This document shows, piece after piece, positions 1 through 9,191 of a DNA stretch of 64,000 nt (its first letter is position 1; every line of letters starts with the position of its first letter). Made by a program: the position numbers and the translations under genes. Source of the stretch: G963677185 sp963677185 (GTDB lineage: Bacteria; Bacillota; Syntrophomonadia; Syntrophomonadales; Syntrophomonadaceae); assembly GCA_963677185.1 (NCBI GenBank), contig OY781889.1:1054001-1118000 (forward strand). The letters are read 5' to 3'. The notes beneath the pieces were generated by a model that saw nothing but the letters and a program-made list of their open reading frames with translations, was not told the origin of the DNA and made no database searches.

Positions 1-246
1 GGTCGCGGATTCGGGGTGGTAGCCGAAGAGATTCGCAAGCTTTCTGACGAATCGAAGGAGACCGTCACCAAGATTCATGCCCTGACCGGCCAGATCCAGA
101 ACAAGATCGAAGAAACCATGAAAAACAGCAAAGTTACGCTTCAATCCAGCCAGGAGCAGGCTGCAGCCACGGAAGAGGTAACCGCCCAGGTGGAAGAACT
201 CAATGGCCTGGCCGAAGAGCTGGATAAAATTGCCCAGGTAATCTAA
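1..246 (+). CDS. Methyl-accepting chemotaxis protein, C-terminal fragment
   Basis: The reading frame is open from base 1, so only the last 81 codons are in the window. It begins inside the conserved signalling hairpin tip (GRGFGVVAEEIRKLSDES), the region that contacts CheA and CheW in chemoreceptors. The helical return strand follows (QEQAAATEEVTAQVEELNGL) and the protein ends in DKIAQVI. The sensory and membrane domains lie upstream, so the ligand cannot be judged. A strong stem-loop terminator follows 23 bases after the stop. Confidence 0.9.
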   Translation, partial: GRGFGVVAEEIRKLSDESKETVTKIHALTGQIQNKIEETMKNSKVTLQSSQEQAAATEEVTAQVEELNGLAEELDKIAQVI

Positions 247-269
247 TGAGCATCAATCAACAGACTGCC

Positions 270-309
270 GCGAATCGCCGGAACAATGTTCCTGGCGATT
301 CGCTTTTTT
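270..309 (+). terminator. Rho-independent terminator after the chemoreceptor gene
   Basis: A 10-bp perfect stem GCGAATCGCC/GGCGATTCGC (270-279 and 294-303) is extended inward by GAAC/GTTC and followed by a run of T at 304-309. It separates the chemoreceptor gene from the sensor kinase gene. Confidence 0.9.
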
Positions 310-476
310 ATCCATACTATTAATCACCATTAAGCTATCAGGTTGTGAAAGAAGTGGTAATGATATAATATCCCAGGATTTCGGTATATTGTTACCGCCT
401 GGTACGGTGTACAATAGTACTAATTTGTTAAGGGCGTTAGGTCGCACATTGAAATTAATAAGCATTTAGGCGGCTG

Positions 477-3400
477 ATGACAATGAATAACATGATGGAC
501 AAACATTCTGCTTTAAAACCTGAAAGTGATGCCATAAATGAGGTTCAGTTCGATTGGATAGAAAAGCTGGGGAACTATCCCGCCCGCGCAGCATTAATAG
601 CACTTGCCCTGGCCGTTTTGGTCCTGCTGCTGGCATTTATAACCAGAAACAGTATCCTGGAAAGCTATCAGGATGCCGATCGCGCTGCCCTCGACCATAA
701 TACCCGGATGATGCGCCTTATGATTGAACAGGAAATGCAAAATGTCGGACAGCTCACTAACGATGGGGCTGTCTGGGATGATACCTACCAGTTTATTCAG
801 GATGGCAACCAGGAATATATTGATGCCAACTTAAAATATGAACTGGAAACTGAAGATGTTGATATTGATTTAATTGCCCTGTACGATTTGCAGGGCAAGC
901 TGGTTTATGGAGATGCGACCGGTCCCAGCCTTGATTTGGACAGCCCCTGGTTCAAGGAAACGGTATTGACCAGTGCGTATCTTAATAATACGGGCTTGCT
1001 TGCTACCGGCGCTGATCCATTGATGATATCTATGTATCCGATTTTGCCCAGTTCGGGCGAAGGATACAGCCGTGGCACCCTTGTTATGGGACGCTATATG
1101 GATACAGCCTGGCAGGATAATTTGCTAAACGAACGGGATATCAACCTGGAGCTGGTTGATGAACCGACCCTGGCGGCCAGGCTGGGAGATACAGGGGCTG
1201 CCGAAGTGAAAAGTGCTGATTACTTTCTGGAAGAGCTGGACCCTGGTGCTTCCCTGGTATACTTCGGTATGCCGGATCTTCGAGGCAGGCAGATAACGAT
1301 GGTCTTTCCCTGGTCACGGCAGATTTTATCCACCAGCACCAGGATGGTTGATTTTGCAATTGCAGCGATAAGCGCTGCCCTGGTAACCGTAATATTAATG
1401 TTTATAGCCGGATTTACCGTGTATTCCAGGAAAATAGGGCGGAGCAGAAAGCTGTTGGCTGATGCCTTAAGGGAACGCACTCGCGAACTGTCTGATAGTG
1501 AAAAACGGCATCGCGCCATTTTCGATAATTCACCGATCGGCATTGCCTACGTAAACAGCCAGGGAATCGTAATAGATGTCAATCCGAGCATGATTGCCAT
1601 TCTGGGTCAAAGCGCCGATTATTTGATCGGTTCATCCCTTAACGAGAGGTTCAGGGGACAGGAACTCAGCGAAATGTTTAATACCGCCGTGTTAGGAATC
1701 ACTATTCGCACCGATACCGAATATTTTAGAAAAAAGGATCAGAAAAACATTTTTGTTAATACCGTATTCCGCCCCATTGAATCAGACCAGTTTCCATCGG
1801 ATGTCCTGGTTATGGCTGAAGATGTAACCGAGCGCAAGCGGGATGAGGTTGACCTGCGCCAGCTCTATACGGCCGTGGAGAGCAGTCCAGTAGCTGTCGT
1901 AGTAAATGGTATTGATGGTTATATTAAATATGCCAACCGATTTTATTCATTAGTAAGTGGTTACAGCCTTGAAGAGACCGTGGGGCAGAGGCACGACATT
2001 CTGAATTTGCGCACCGAGACCAGGGGTGCATACCAGGAAATGATGGATACAATACTGTCCGGAGAAACCTGGCGGGGCGAGTTTCGCAATCTGAAGAAAA
2101 GCGGTGAAAGATACTGGGAAAGGGCTGTAGTGGCTCCCGTTACGGATCCAGGAGGCAAGGTAAGTCACTATGTGGCCATTAATGAAGATTACACAGAAAG
2201 AAAGCTTTCCAAAGAGGTGGAAGAGCTGCTTGCCTGGTTTGAAAGGCAAAAAATGGAGGATATACAAGATGCTATGTGGCGGGAGATCTTCATTAAGCTG
2301 GTTGATTTAACCCAGAGCAAGGACGGTTTGGTTATTCTCGAGTACAGGATGACGAATACGGCTTTTGGCGTGCACAGTGGCGATGAAGGCTATGAGGGTT
2401 ATCCCCTGGACGAAGCGGCGGTAAAAAATTTGTTCAGCAGCACAGCTTGCTGGAAAGGGCTTTTGGGAGAACGCAATGTGTTGATATCAAACGGACCAGG
2501 CCTGGATGTAAACAGCCTGCTGACAAACGGTGTTCCGCACTGCGAAAGGATGATGTTTGTTCCTCTGTATGCGGAGGAAGGAACGATTGCAGTAATCGTT
2601 CTGGCCAATAAGCCGACCGATTATAATGAAGTCGACGAGAAAATTGCCTGGTCGTTAATTAACGGCATATGGCAGCTATACTTGCGCAAACAGGCGCAAA
2701 AGGAAGTGCAAGACAGTCAAGAACGGCTGGAGGCGATATTGAGAGCCGTAAATACCGGCATTGTAATGATCAATTCATACAATCGCAAGATTGTTTATGC
2801 CAATGACACTGCTCTGGATATGTTCGGCGGGCAAGAACAGGATATGGTCGGCAAGGAATGCCACCTGCTAATGTGTCCGAACGAGCGCAATTACTGTCCG
2901 ATTCTCGATAAGCAGCAGAAGGTCGATAAAAGGGAAGCAGTGCTGCTGAAAGCCGATGGTAGCCGCTTGCCAATATTGAAGACCGTGGTTCCTGTTAGTA
3001 TGGGTTCCCGGCAGTTCCTGCTGGAAAGCTTTATGGATATTAGCGAGCGCAAGGTTATTGAAAAAGAACTGGAGCAGGCTAAAGACCGGGCTGAAGTAGC
3101 CAACCGGACGAAAAGCCAGTTTCTGGCTAACATGAGCCATGAAATCCGCACTCCCATGAATGCGGTTCTGGGCTACTCCCAGTTGATGATGCGTGAGCCG
3201 AATTTAACACCGCCCCAGCGCGCTCACCTTAATATTATTAATCGCAGCGGGAATCACCTGATGCAGCTTATCAACGAGATTTTGGAGATGTCAAAAATTG
3301 AATCGGGGCGTATAGAGCTAAACCGGGTTTTATGTGATTTTTCCCGCCTGCTCAAGGATATTGAAGATATGTTCCGGCTGAATGCCCAGGAAAAAGGCAT

Positions 3401-4538
3401 TGCTCTTCTATTTGAGGCCCGGGGTTTCATTCCCCAAGCATTGATAATGGATGAAGGAAAGATAAGACAGATACTGGTCAATCTTCTGGGCAATGCGATG
3501 AAGTTCACCGGACCAAATGGACAGATAGAATTGTTATATAATATCGGAGAACCTGCCGCAGACCCGGCTGAACCAGTAACTATCCATATCGAGGTGGCGG
3601 ATACCGGTCCAGGAATTCCGGCATCAGAACAGGAGCATATATTTGAGTCCTTCAGCCAGGGGGAAAGCGGTGAGCTGTCAGGGGGAGGAACCGGGCTGGG
3701 CCTGGCTATAAGCCGTGAATATGCACGCATAATGGGAGGCGATCTGGTTCTTATTAGCAGCGAACCCGGAAAAGGCAGCCGTTTTGGTATTGAATTTTCA
3801 GCATTGATGAGCTTTGAAGAAATACCGTTTGAAGGCGGGAATGATCTTATGCGTATAGTGGGAATTGCAGGCGAAAAGCAGGAGCGCAGGGTATTGATAG
3901 TCGATGATCACCCGGCCAACCGGGGATTCATTTCTGAATTGCTTACAAGCATAGGGTTTTCTGTGCAGGAAGCCGAAGACGGATATGGTGCCATATATGA
4001 ATTTGAAAAATGGAATCCGCATATTATTCTAATGGACTTAATGATGCCCGGGATGGACGGATTGGAAGCAATGAGGCTAATAAGAAGCCGGGTTGAGGGC
4101 CTGGTTGTTCCGATTCTGGCGATATCGGCCAGTGTTTTGCGGGATGATGAAATTCAGGCCCTGACTGCGGGAGCCAGTGCGTTTTTAAGGAAACCTTTTC
4201 GCGAGCCGGATCTTCTCGAATCAATACGCCGTCTGATGGGCCTGGAATATGATTACGAGGATATTAAAGCGGCACTGCCGAATGATGAAGTGTTAGACGA
4301 AGCATATATTGTGAGTTCTCTGAAATCTGTTCCGGCTGGAGTGCTGCAGGAAATGCTGCATGCAGTTGACATGGGAGATACGCAACAGCTTAATCTCTTA
4401 ATTAGGCAAATGCCTGATGGGCGGGAACAAGTGACGGAATTGCTTCAGGACTGGGTGCAGAACTATGATTACGATCGTTTTACACAGGTTATTAATGAGG
4501 CATTGCTGTTATGGCCGGGTTATCGGCAATTATCCTGA
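477..4538 (+). CDS. Membrane hybrid sensor histidine kinase (CHASE4-PAS-PAS-GAF-PAS-HisKA-HATPase-REC)
   Basis: 1353 aa. A first membrane helix lies near residues 37-56. An extracytoplasmic segment of about 230 residues has the W/Y-rich pattern of CHASE4 domains (VWDDTYQFIQDGN). A second helix lies near 292-315. Inside the cell there are PAS domains near 345-455, 465-580 and 750-865; the third carries a cysteine-rich stretch (CHLLMCPNERNYC) that might bind metal or sense redox. A GAF-like region lies near 590-740. The kinase core has HisKA motif NMSHEIRTPMN with phospho-acceptor His888, and ATPase boxes NLLGNAMKFTG and GTGLGLAISREY. A C-terminal receiver has phospho-acceptor Asp1187 (LMDLMMPGMDG). 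The start has only a weak site (TAGGCGG). The REC/HD-GYP gene follows within 25 bases and is a likely partner. The signal is unknown. Confidence 0.9.
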   Translation: MTMNNMMDKHSALKPESDAINEVQFDWIEKLGNYPARAALIALALAVLVLLLAFITRNSILESYQDADRAALDHNTRMMRLMIEQEMQNVGQLTNDGAVWDDTYQFIQDGNQEYIDANLKYELETEDVDIDLIALYDLQGKLVYGDATGPSLDLDSPWFKETVLTSAYLNNTGLLATGADPLMISMYPILPSSGEGYSRGTLVMGRYMDTAWQDNLLNERDINLELVDEPTLAARLGDTGAAEVKSADYFLEELDPGASLVYFGMPDLRGRQITMVFPWSRQILSTSTRMVDFAIAAISAALVTVILMFIAGFTVYSRKIGRSRKLLADALRERTRELSDSEKRHRAIFDNSPIGIAYVNSQGIVIDVNPSMIAILGQSADYLIGSSLNERFRGQELSEMFNTAVLGITIRTDTEYFRKKDQKNIFVNTVFRPIESDQFPSDVLVMAEDVTERKRDEVDLRQLYTAVESSPVAVVVNGIDGYIKYANRFYSLVSGYSLEETVGQRHDILNLRTETRGAYQEMMDTILSGETWRGEFRNLKKSGERYWERAVVAPVTDPGGKVSHYVAINEDYTERKLSKEVEELLAWFERQKMEDIQDAMWREIFIKLVDLTQSKDGLVILEYRMTNTAFGVHSGDEGYEGYPLDEAAVKNLFSSTACWKGLLGERNVLISNGPGLDVNSLLTNGVPHCERMMFVPLYAEEGTIAVIVLANKPTDYNEVDEKIAWSLINGIWQLYLRKQAQKEVQDSQERLEAILRAVNTGIVMINSYNRKIVYANDTALDMFGGQEQDMVGKECHLLMCPNERNYCPILDKQQKVDKREAVLLKADGSRLPILKTVVPVSMGSRQFLLESFMDISERKVIEKELEQAKDRAEVANRTKSQFLANMSHEIRTPMNAVLGYSQLMMREPNLTPPQRAHLNIINRSGNHLMQLINEILEMSKIESGRIELNRVLCDFSRLLKDIEDMFRLNAQEKGIALLFEARGFIPQALIMDEGKIRQILVNLLGNAMKFTGPNGQIELLYNIGEPAADPAEPVTIHIEVADTGPGIPASEQEHIFESFSQGESGELSGGGTGLGLAISREYARIMGGDLVLISSEPGKGSRFGIEFSALMSFEEIPFEGGNDLMRIVGIAGEKQERRVLIVDDHPANRGFISELLTSIGFSVQEAEDGYGAIYEFEKWNPHIILMDLMMPGMDGLEAMRLIRSRVEGLVVPILAISASVLRDDEIQALTAGASAFLRKPFREPDLLESIRRLMGLEYDYEDIKAALPNDEVLDEAYIVSSLKSVPAGVLQEMLHAVDMGDTQQLNLLIRQMPDGREQVTELLQDWVQNYDYDRFTQVINEALLLWPGYRQLS

Positions 4539-4561
4539 ATGAGTCAGAAAGGGTGATATTT

Positions 4562-5656
4562 ATGAATTCCGGCGACATGGAAGCTAACCCGGCCCGAATA
4601 ATGATCGTGGATGACACTCCTGCCAATTTACGGCTGCTAAACGATTTGCTTTCCATTCAAGGATACAAGGTATTTGCATTTCCCAGCGGAGAAAAGGCCT
4701 TGAATGCAGCCCGGCAGCATCCACCCGATCTCATATTGCTGGATATTAACATGCCGCAGATGAACGGATATGAAGTGTGTACAGCTTTGAAAGCTGACCG
4801 CCGGCTGATGCAAATCCCCGTGATATTCATAAGCGCCCTGGATGAAACCCTGGACAAAGTACATGCTTTCAAGCTTGGTGGTGTTGATTATGTCAACAAG
4901 CCGTTTCAAATTGACGAACTGCTGGCCCGGGTGGAAACGCACCTGAAAGTGCATAGCCTGCAGGCTGAACTGGCAAGCATTAATATTAATCTTGAAGAAA
5001 GAGTCCGGACGCAGGTCAAGGAGATTGCCGAATCCCAAATGGCCACTATTATAGCACTTGCCAACCTGGCTGAGTCCAGGGACGGCAATACCGGGTTGCA
5101 TCTGCACCGGGTGCAGACATTAACCCGCATGCTGGCCGGCCATCTGGGCCGTAAAGAAGAATATGCGAGTGCAATAAGTCCAGATTTTGTTAACAATATA
5201 TATTTTGCCTCGGTAATGCATGATATCGGCAAGGTAGGGATCCCTGACCAGATTCTCTTTAAACCTGGTCCCCTGACAGCCGACGAATTCGAAGTTATGA
5301 AAACCCATTCAACCATTGGTTCTGACACCCTTCAGTCGGTTTATGAGCAGTATTCGAAAAACGATTTTATAAAAATGGGGATCGCCGTAGCCCGCCATCA
5401 CCATGAACGCTGGGATGGCGATGGATACCCGGATCACCTGTCTGGTGATGCTATTCCGCTTTCGGCCCGTATTATGTCTTTGGTGGACGTTTATGATGCC
5501 CTGCGTTCGCAGCGTTGTTACAAAAAAGCCGTGACAGCCGCTGAAGCCAGGGAGATTATTATAGGCGGCCGCGGCAGCCAGTTTGAACCCGGAATCGTGG
5601 ATGCTTTCCTGGAGATTGAAAGCGACTTCATTGCCATTTCGGAAGAGTATTCCTGA
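4562..5656 (+). CDS. Response regulator with HD-GYP cyclic-di-GMP phosphodiesterase domain
   Basis: 364 aa from ATG 4562, chosen because AAAGGGTGA lies just upstream; an earlier in-frame start would overlap the kinase gene. An N-terminal receiver (IMIVDDTPANLRLL) has Asp61 in LLDINMP and the conserved Lys in NKPF. A short coiled linker leads to an HD-GYP domain with HDIGK at 220-224, HHHERWDGDGYP and the VDVYDALRSQR signature. HD-GYP proteins hydrolyse cyclic di-GMP. The gene lies directly behind the hybrid kinase, so phosphorelay control of second-messenger breakdown is a reasonable inference. Confidence 0.9.
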   Translation: MNSGDMEANPARIMIVDDTPANLRLLNDLLSIQGYKVFAFPSGEKALNAARQHPPDLILLDINMPQMNGYEVCTALKADRRLMQIPVIFISALDETLDKVHAFKLGGVDYVNKPFQIDELLARVETHLKVHSLQAELASININLEERVRTQVKEIAESQMATIIALANLAESRDGNTGLHLHRVQTLTRMLAGHLGRKEEYASAISPDFVNNIYFASVMHDIGKVGIPDQILFKPGPLTADEFEVMKTHSTIGSDTLQSVYEQYSKNDFIKMGIAVARHHHERWDGDGYPDHLSGDAIPLSARIMSLVDVYDALRSQRCYKKAVTAAEAREIIIGGRGSQFEPGIVDAFLEIESDFIAISEEYS

Positions 5657-5701
5657 ACAGGGATAGGCCGGACCGCAAAAAGTCGAAAAATGAAAACGCA
5701 C

Positions 5702-5730
5702 TTGACAAAATAACCGAATATTCGTAATAT
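5702..5730 (+). promoter_or_regulatory. Near-consensus sigma-A promoter, TTGACA-17-TAATAT
   Basis: TTGACA (5702-5707) and TAATAT (5725-5730) are separated by exactly 17 bases. Initiation would fall near 5737. No conventional gene follows for over 600 bases, and a terminator lies at 6174-6207. Confidence 0.8.
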
Positions 5731-5736
5731 ATTTAC

Positions 5737-6207
5737 AACAGGAAACGGACATGAGCCCGAAGTACTGTTAGCGGTGAACTCAAGTAATTCCTGAACTGGA
5801 TTGGACCCTAAAATGATCTGTTCGTAATTTTCGAAGACATTTCAGGCTTCATAGTCGAATAGTGTCGAAAGAGACGCGCGAAAATCAAAGAACTTGAATC
5901 ACAATTATGTTAAAGACTTGAGGGCTATCCTCAAGATATTATCTAATAAGATTTAAGGGAAAAGATTTGAGGCATTCTCAAAAGAAAAACTGTATAACAG
6001 ATAAATAAGGGTCAGCATGCAAATGCAATAGCCAGAAAGCTTGAAGCGAATCTTCGAAATTGAAAAGCAGTTTTCAAAAGTAAAAAGAAAGCTTTAACAA
6101 CAGGAAAGAAAGAGAATACCACATCCCCCAAAAGGAGGTACTTGCAAATTGAGCAAGACCACTCCGAAGTAAGAAGGCCGGGAAGGTACCACACCCCCGG
6201 CCTTTTT
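5737..6207 (+). ncRNA. Possible structured non-coding or leader transcript of about 470 nt
   Basis: The stretch lies between a consensus promoter and a strong terminator and has no sizeable reading frame. Local hairpins are visible: CTTGAGG/CCTCAAG at 5917-5935, TTTGAG/CTCAAA at 5966-5982, and CTTGC/GCAAG at 6141-6156. Two micro-ORFs have ribosome-binding-site-like sequences: MSPKYC at 5751-5771 behind AGGAAACGG, and a TTG-initiated MSKTTPK at 6149-6172 behind a perfect AAAGGAGGT at 6131-6139. I could not match it to 6S RNA, RNase P RNA, tmRNA, SRP RNA, a T-box or a riboswitch I know. The transcript itself is inferred. Confidence 0.4.
6174..6207 (+). terminator. Strong rho-independent terminator
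   Basis: A 9-bp perfect stem AAGGCCGGG/CCCGGCCTT (6174-6182 and 6196-6204) runs directly into a T tract. It ends the candidate transcript that starts near 5737. Confidence 0.88.
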
Positions 6208-6387
6208 ACTTGCTGGCATAAACAATTTATTTGCCGTATTGCTGGGCATAAAACCCTAATAAGCGACTCGGCGGGTAAAAAGCAAAAATAATGTAAAAAA
6301 GTGTTGTGATTCTGTACTAAATAAAGGAAAATAATGATTACATATAAGGCCGGTAGTAAATTAATTAACTGAAAGGGGCTTGCCGTA

Positions 6388-6879
6388 ATGAAAAACACCA
6401 ATCGCCGCTGGATCGCAATTCTCCTCGCATCCTTGATGGCCGCGGCTTTGATCGCTGGATGTGGAGGCAGCACCACCACAACAACGACAACCAGTACCAC
6501 TAAAAGCGATACTCAGACAGATATTGCCAAACCCACTGATCAAAATACCCAGACTTTCCAGAAAGATCCTAACACCAGTCTGACTGTAGACAAGACCGAA
6601 TATAAACCGGGTGACAAAATTTTGGTTACTTTCAAGGCTCCGACATCATATTCGGGTTATGCATGGATAGGTGTTATTCCTTCAAAAATCAAACACGGTT
6701 CTGAAGATGAGAATGACAAAAACGATACAGATTTTGCTTATCTCGAAGGCAAGGCGCAGGGAGTAATTGAATTAGAAGCTCCACAGACAGCGGGTGATTA
6801 TGATATCCGTATGAATAGTGATGACGACGCTGTCAAGGGCAAAGAGGTTAATTATGTGAGCTTTAAGGTTAAACTATAA
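6388..6879 (+). CDS. Secreted lipoprotein with Thr-rich linker and beta-sandwich-like domain
   Basis: 163 aa from ATG 6388 behind GAAAGGGG. The signal peptide has a positive N-terminus and a hydrophobic core ending in a lipobox (LIAGC), so the protein is probably anchored to the outer face of the membrane. After the cysteine comes a low-complexity threonine run. Residues from about 60 (LTVDKTEYKPGDKILVTFKAP) resemble the start of an Ig-like beta-sandwich of the kind seen in cell-surface proteins. It ends in strand-like VNYVSFKVKL. No catalytic motif is visible and the function is unknown. A terminator follows 86 bases downstream. Confidence 0.8.
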   Translation: MKNTNRRWIAILLASLMAAALIAGCGGSTTTTTTTSTTKSDTQTDIAKPTDQNTQTFQKDPNTSLTVDKTEYKPGDKILVTFKAPTSYSGYAWIGVIPSKIKHGSEDENDKNDTDFAYLEGKAQGVIELEAPQTAGDYDIRMNSDDDAVKGKEVNYVSFKVKL

Positions 6880-6964
6880 AAGACCAGTCTGCAATAGATA
6901 TAGTGCAGTCTGACAACCGATACGGGTAGGGGGCTTTGACTTGCGGACTCAAGTCGCAAATGGA

Positions 6965-7004
6965 AAATCCCTGGTTCTGATAATTCAGAACCAGGGATTT
7001 TTCT
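6965..7004. terminator. Bidirectional terminator between convergent genes
   Basis: A 16-bp perfect inverted repeat AAATCCCTGGTTCTGA/TCAGAACCAGGGATTT with loop TAAT (6965-7000) is followed by TTCT on the plus strand and preceded by an A-rich flank that would serve the minus strand. It lies between the lipoprotein gene and the convergent bestrophin-like gene. Confidence 0.9.
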
Positions 7005-7028
7005 ATTGCCCTTTCAATGCGGGGTGCT

Positions 7029-7925
7029 TTACAGCCGTTCCTGTTCGGCCAGCAGTTCGTTTAGATTATTATGCAGACTTTCACATATACCGTCCAGGGG
7101 CAGGTCGTTGGGGTCATCCCCGAAGGGGTCTTCGATTTCCACGCCGATTTCCTCTATGCCAAATAATCCAAAGGTGGTAATGGCTATGACCAGGGGAGTG
7201 TACCATCCTACTGCATCCACCATGCCAATGGGCAGGGTCAGGATAAAGATGGTTAGCAGTGACTTGAGGTGAACGACATAGGCATAAGGCATTGGTGTAC
7301 GACGAATTCTATCCAGGCCGCCCATGTTTTCCAGCAGGGCGTTGAGCTGATTTTCTAACGGCACCAGTGAATCACGGGTAAGCATGCGGGGCACAATTTC
7401 CTTATATATTATGTTGCGCATAATCAGCATTATCGACAGGGGCAAATGTTTGGAATCCTGCAAGATTTTAGTTTCTTCTTCGCTTAACAAGGCCAGGTGA
7501 TCCAGAACCTCCTCCAGATTATGTTCATCCTGAAGACGTTGTTTAACCGTCTCGTCAAAGGCGACGGTCAATTCGGCGATGGTTTTAATTAGCTGGATAG
7601 AGTCAGGGTCGTTAGTATCCATCACGGCCATTAGATGTAAAATCGTGTTCCGGGAGGCATTGACCATGGAGCCGAACAGTTTGCGGCCTTCCCAGTATCG
7701 ATCGTAGGCGGTATTGGTTCTGAATACCATGAGCAAACCCAGGGCAGTCCCGATAATAGCCCAGGGGGCTGGATTGGCCTTAATTGCCATGACGTTCTGA
7801 CTGAAATAAACTACACCAGCCGCTATGGCCGAAAAAAGAATAACTGGAAAGATCAGTTGAGGCAGCACGGTGCCTCGAAACGAAAAGAGCAGTTTCATAC
7901 CCGATTTGTTATCATAATCGATCAA
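7029..7925 (-). CDS. Bestrophin-like (UPF0187) membrane anion channel family protein
   Basis: 298 aa. A TTG start at 7925 is chosen because AAGGAGGGA lies 5-6 bases upstream; the first internal ATG is too far from that site. The N-terminal third contains two hydrophobic helices (LIFPVILFSAIAAGVVYF and WAIIGTALGLLMVFR) and the family signature FRTNTAYDRYWEGRKLFG. Two more hydrophobic segments lie near residues 220-255. Bacterial homologues of bestrophin form pentameric ion channels, but the ion carried here cannot be read from sequence. The C-terminal tail ends in an acidic stretch and a helix. Confidence 0.88.
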   Translation of the reverse strand: MIDYDNKSGMKLLFSFRGTVLPQLIFPVILFSAIAAGVVYFSQNVMAIKANPAPWAIIGTALGLLMVFRTNTAYDRYWEGRKLFGSMVNASRNTILHLMAVMDTNDPDSIQLIKTIAELTVAFDETVKQRLQDEHNLEEVLDHLALLSEEETKILQDSKHLPLSIMLIMRNIIYKEIVPRMLTRDSLVPLENQLNALLENMGGLDRIRRTPMPYAYVVHLKSLLTIFILTLPIGMVDAVGWYTPLVIAITTFGLFGIEEIGVEIEDPFGDDPNDLPLDGICESLHNNLNELLAEQERL

Positions 7926-8256
7926 AATTATCCCTCCTTGATATGTATGATATATTTGACTGGATTGAAGTCATTGCATCCCCCTTTCTCTGCCGCGCTA
8001 AACAGGTATTCAAGTCGAAAGCTGCCTTTATTACTCTCTTTTCACAATATGATAAGGCAGTTGAAAGCACAAATCAAGCGACTCCGGGCAACATGTGCGT
8101 TTTCTGCAGGCGGTGCATGGAAAAAACATGGGAGCCGTCCGGTCAAATCATTTATAATTATAATTACCGGCCAGGCTGGTATTCATCATTCGCCTGGCTG
8201 GATGGGTAATTATTGCAGGGTTGAATTCCTACCGGGATGATAAGGAGGAGGATTGT
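7926..8256. other. Intergenic region between divergent bestrophin-like and stalk-domain genes
   Basis: 331 bases with no supported gene. There are AT-rich promoter-like blocks (TTATAATTATAATTACC near 8150-8166) and an imperfect repeat CCAGG...CCTGG near 8170-8196. No known riboswitch or RNA was recognised. Confidence 0.5.
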
Positions 8257-9099
8257 ATGAATCAATGGGCATGTGGAATGAAATGTATGCTGCTGGGTTT
8301 AATATTTGCGCTGGTATTGCTGACAGTACCCCCAGTAAGCGTATCCGGTGCGGAGTCCATAGCGGTTCTTATTGATGGCAAAAACCTTAATATGGATGTG
8401 CCCCCTTATAATGAAGGCAGTACCCTCATGCTTCCAGTAAGAGCGCTTTTTGAAGGCCTGAACGCTCAGGTTGAGATGCTGGGCACGGGATTGATTGTCG
8501 GAAAGAAAGGCGAAACGGAAGTCACAATGTCCATTGGGTCTACCAAAGCTACTATAAACGGCCAGGAGGTTGCCCTGACTGTTCCGGTCAAGCCGGTTGG
8601 AGAGCGCACCCTGGCACCGGTGCGTTTCGTGGCGGAGTCTTTGAACTGTTATGCTTCCTGGGATCAGGCCAATCAAGCGGCCTTGATTCTGTCTGGTGAA
8701 AAAGACTGGGAAGGTTATCCTAATACTCCGGACGCGGTGGTTGCGGCTATTATACTGGCTCGCGGCCTTGACAATGTTGATCTTAAAAAGTATACCAGCG
8801 ACAATCCTTCCTGGGACAGCTGGACCCCGGTACCGGCTGTATATTCGAACTTGCGCATCAAGTCGATCGAAGAACGCGGGCCAGAATACGCGTTTGACTA
8901 TTCTTCAGCCCAGGATATTGCGCAACAAACCGGTCTGCCCTGCAAGGCTTTCGTCGCTGTTTATGAATTCAAGCTCAGCGATTATGCATTGACACACAAC
9001 TATATCGAGTCAGAAGGCGATGCAACTAACTGGTTCTACCTGGTTCAGGAAAGTGATGGCAAATGGAAAGTTGAGTCCGGTTTTAATACGGGGCCGTAA
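8257..9099 (+). CDS. Secreted protein with copper-amine-oxidase-type N-terminal stalk domain
   Basis: 280 aa from ATG 8257, behind an excellent AAGGAGGAG (8242-8250); an earlier TTG in frame lies upstream of that site and is rejected. A signal peptide covers about residues 1-34. Residues 35-140 match the Cu_amine_oxidN1/stalk domain pattern (LMLPVRALFEGLNAQVE, then ERTLAPVRFVAESLNCYASWDQAN). These domains are common in surface proteins of clostridia and, despite the name, carry no oxidase activity. The C-terminal 130 residues look like a compact alpha/beta fold ending in FYLVQESDGKWKVESGF, as in small lipocalin- or DUF4829-like domains. Probably envelope-associated; function unknown. Confidence 0.85.
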   Translation: MNQWACGMKCMLLGLIFALVLLTVPPVSVSGAESIAVLIDGKNLNMDVPPYNEGSTLMLPVRALFEGLNAQVEMLGTGLIVGKKGETEVTMSIGSTKATINGQEVALTVPVKPVGERTLAPVRFVAESLNCYASWDQANQAALILSGEKDWEGYPNTPDAVVAAIILARGLDNVDLKKYTSDNPSWDSWTPVPAVYSNLRIKSIEERGPEYAFDYSSAQDIAQQTGLPCKAFVAVYEFKLSDYALTHNYIESEGDATNWFYLVQESDGKWKVESGFNTGP

Positions 9100-9191
9100 C
9101 CTGGTTTGCCACGGGCAGAATATTAAAGCATCGCGCCAGTCCGTTTACAGGGATTAATTCTAATATAAATCTGAATTTCGGGGGTATTGAG

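Noticed and set aside
6174..6207. GGTACC near the terminator as a T-box antiterminator
   Set aside because: The T-box core (TGGNACC in an antiterminator bulge plus specifier stem) is not present, and no tRNA synthetase or amino-acid gene follows.
6012..6500. 162-codon minus-strand frame opposite the lipoprotein start
   Set aside because: Starts with a valine repeat that is the mirror of the Thr-rich linker, has no ribosome binding site, and overlaps a better supported gene.
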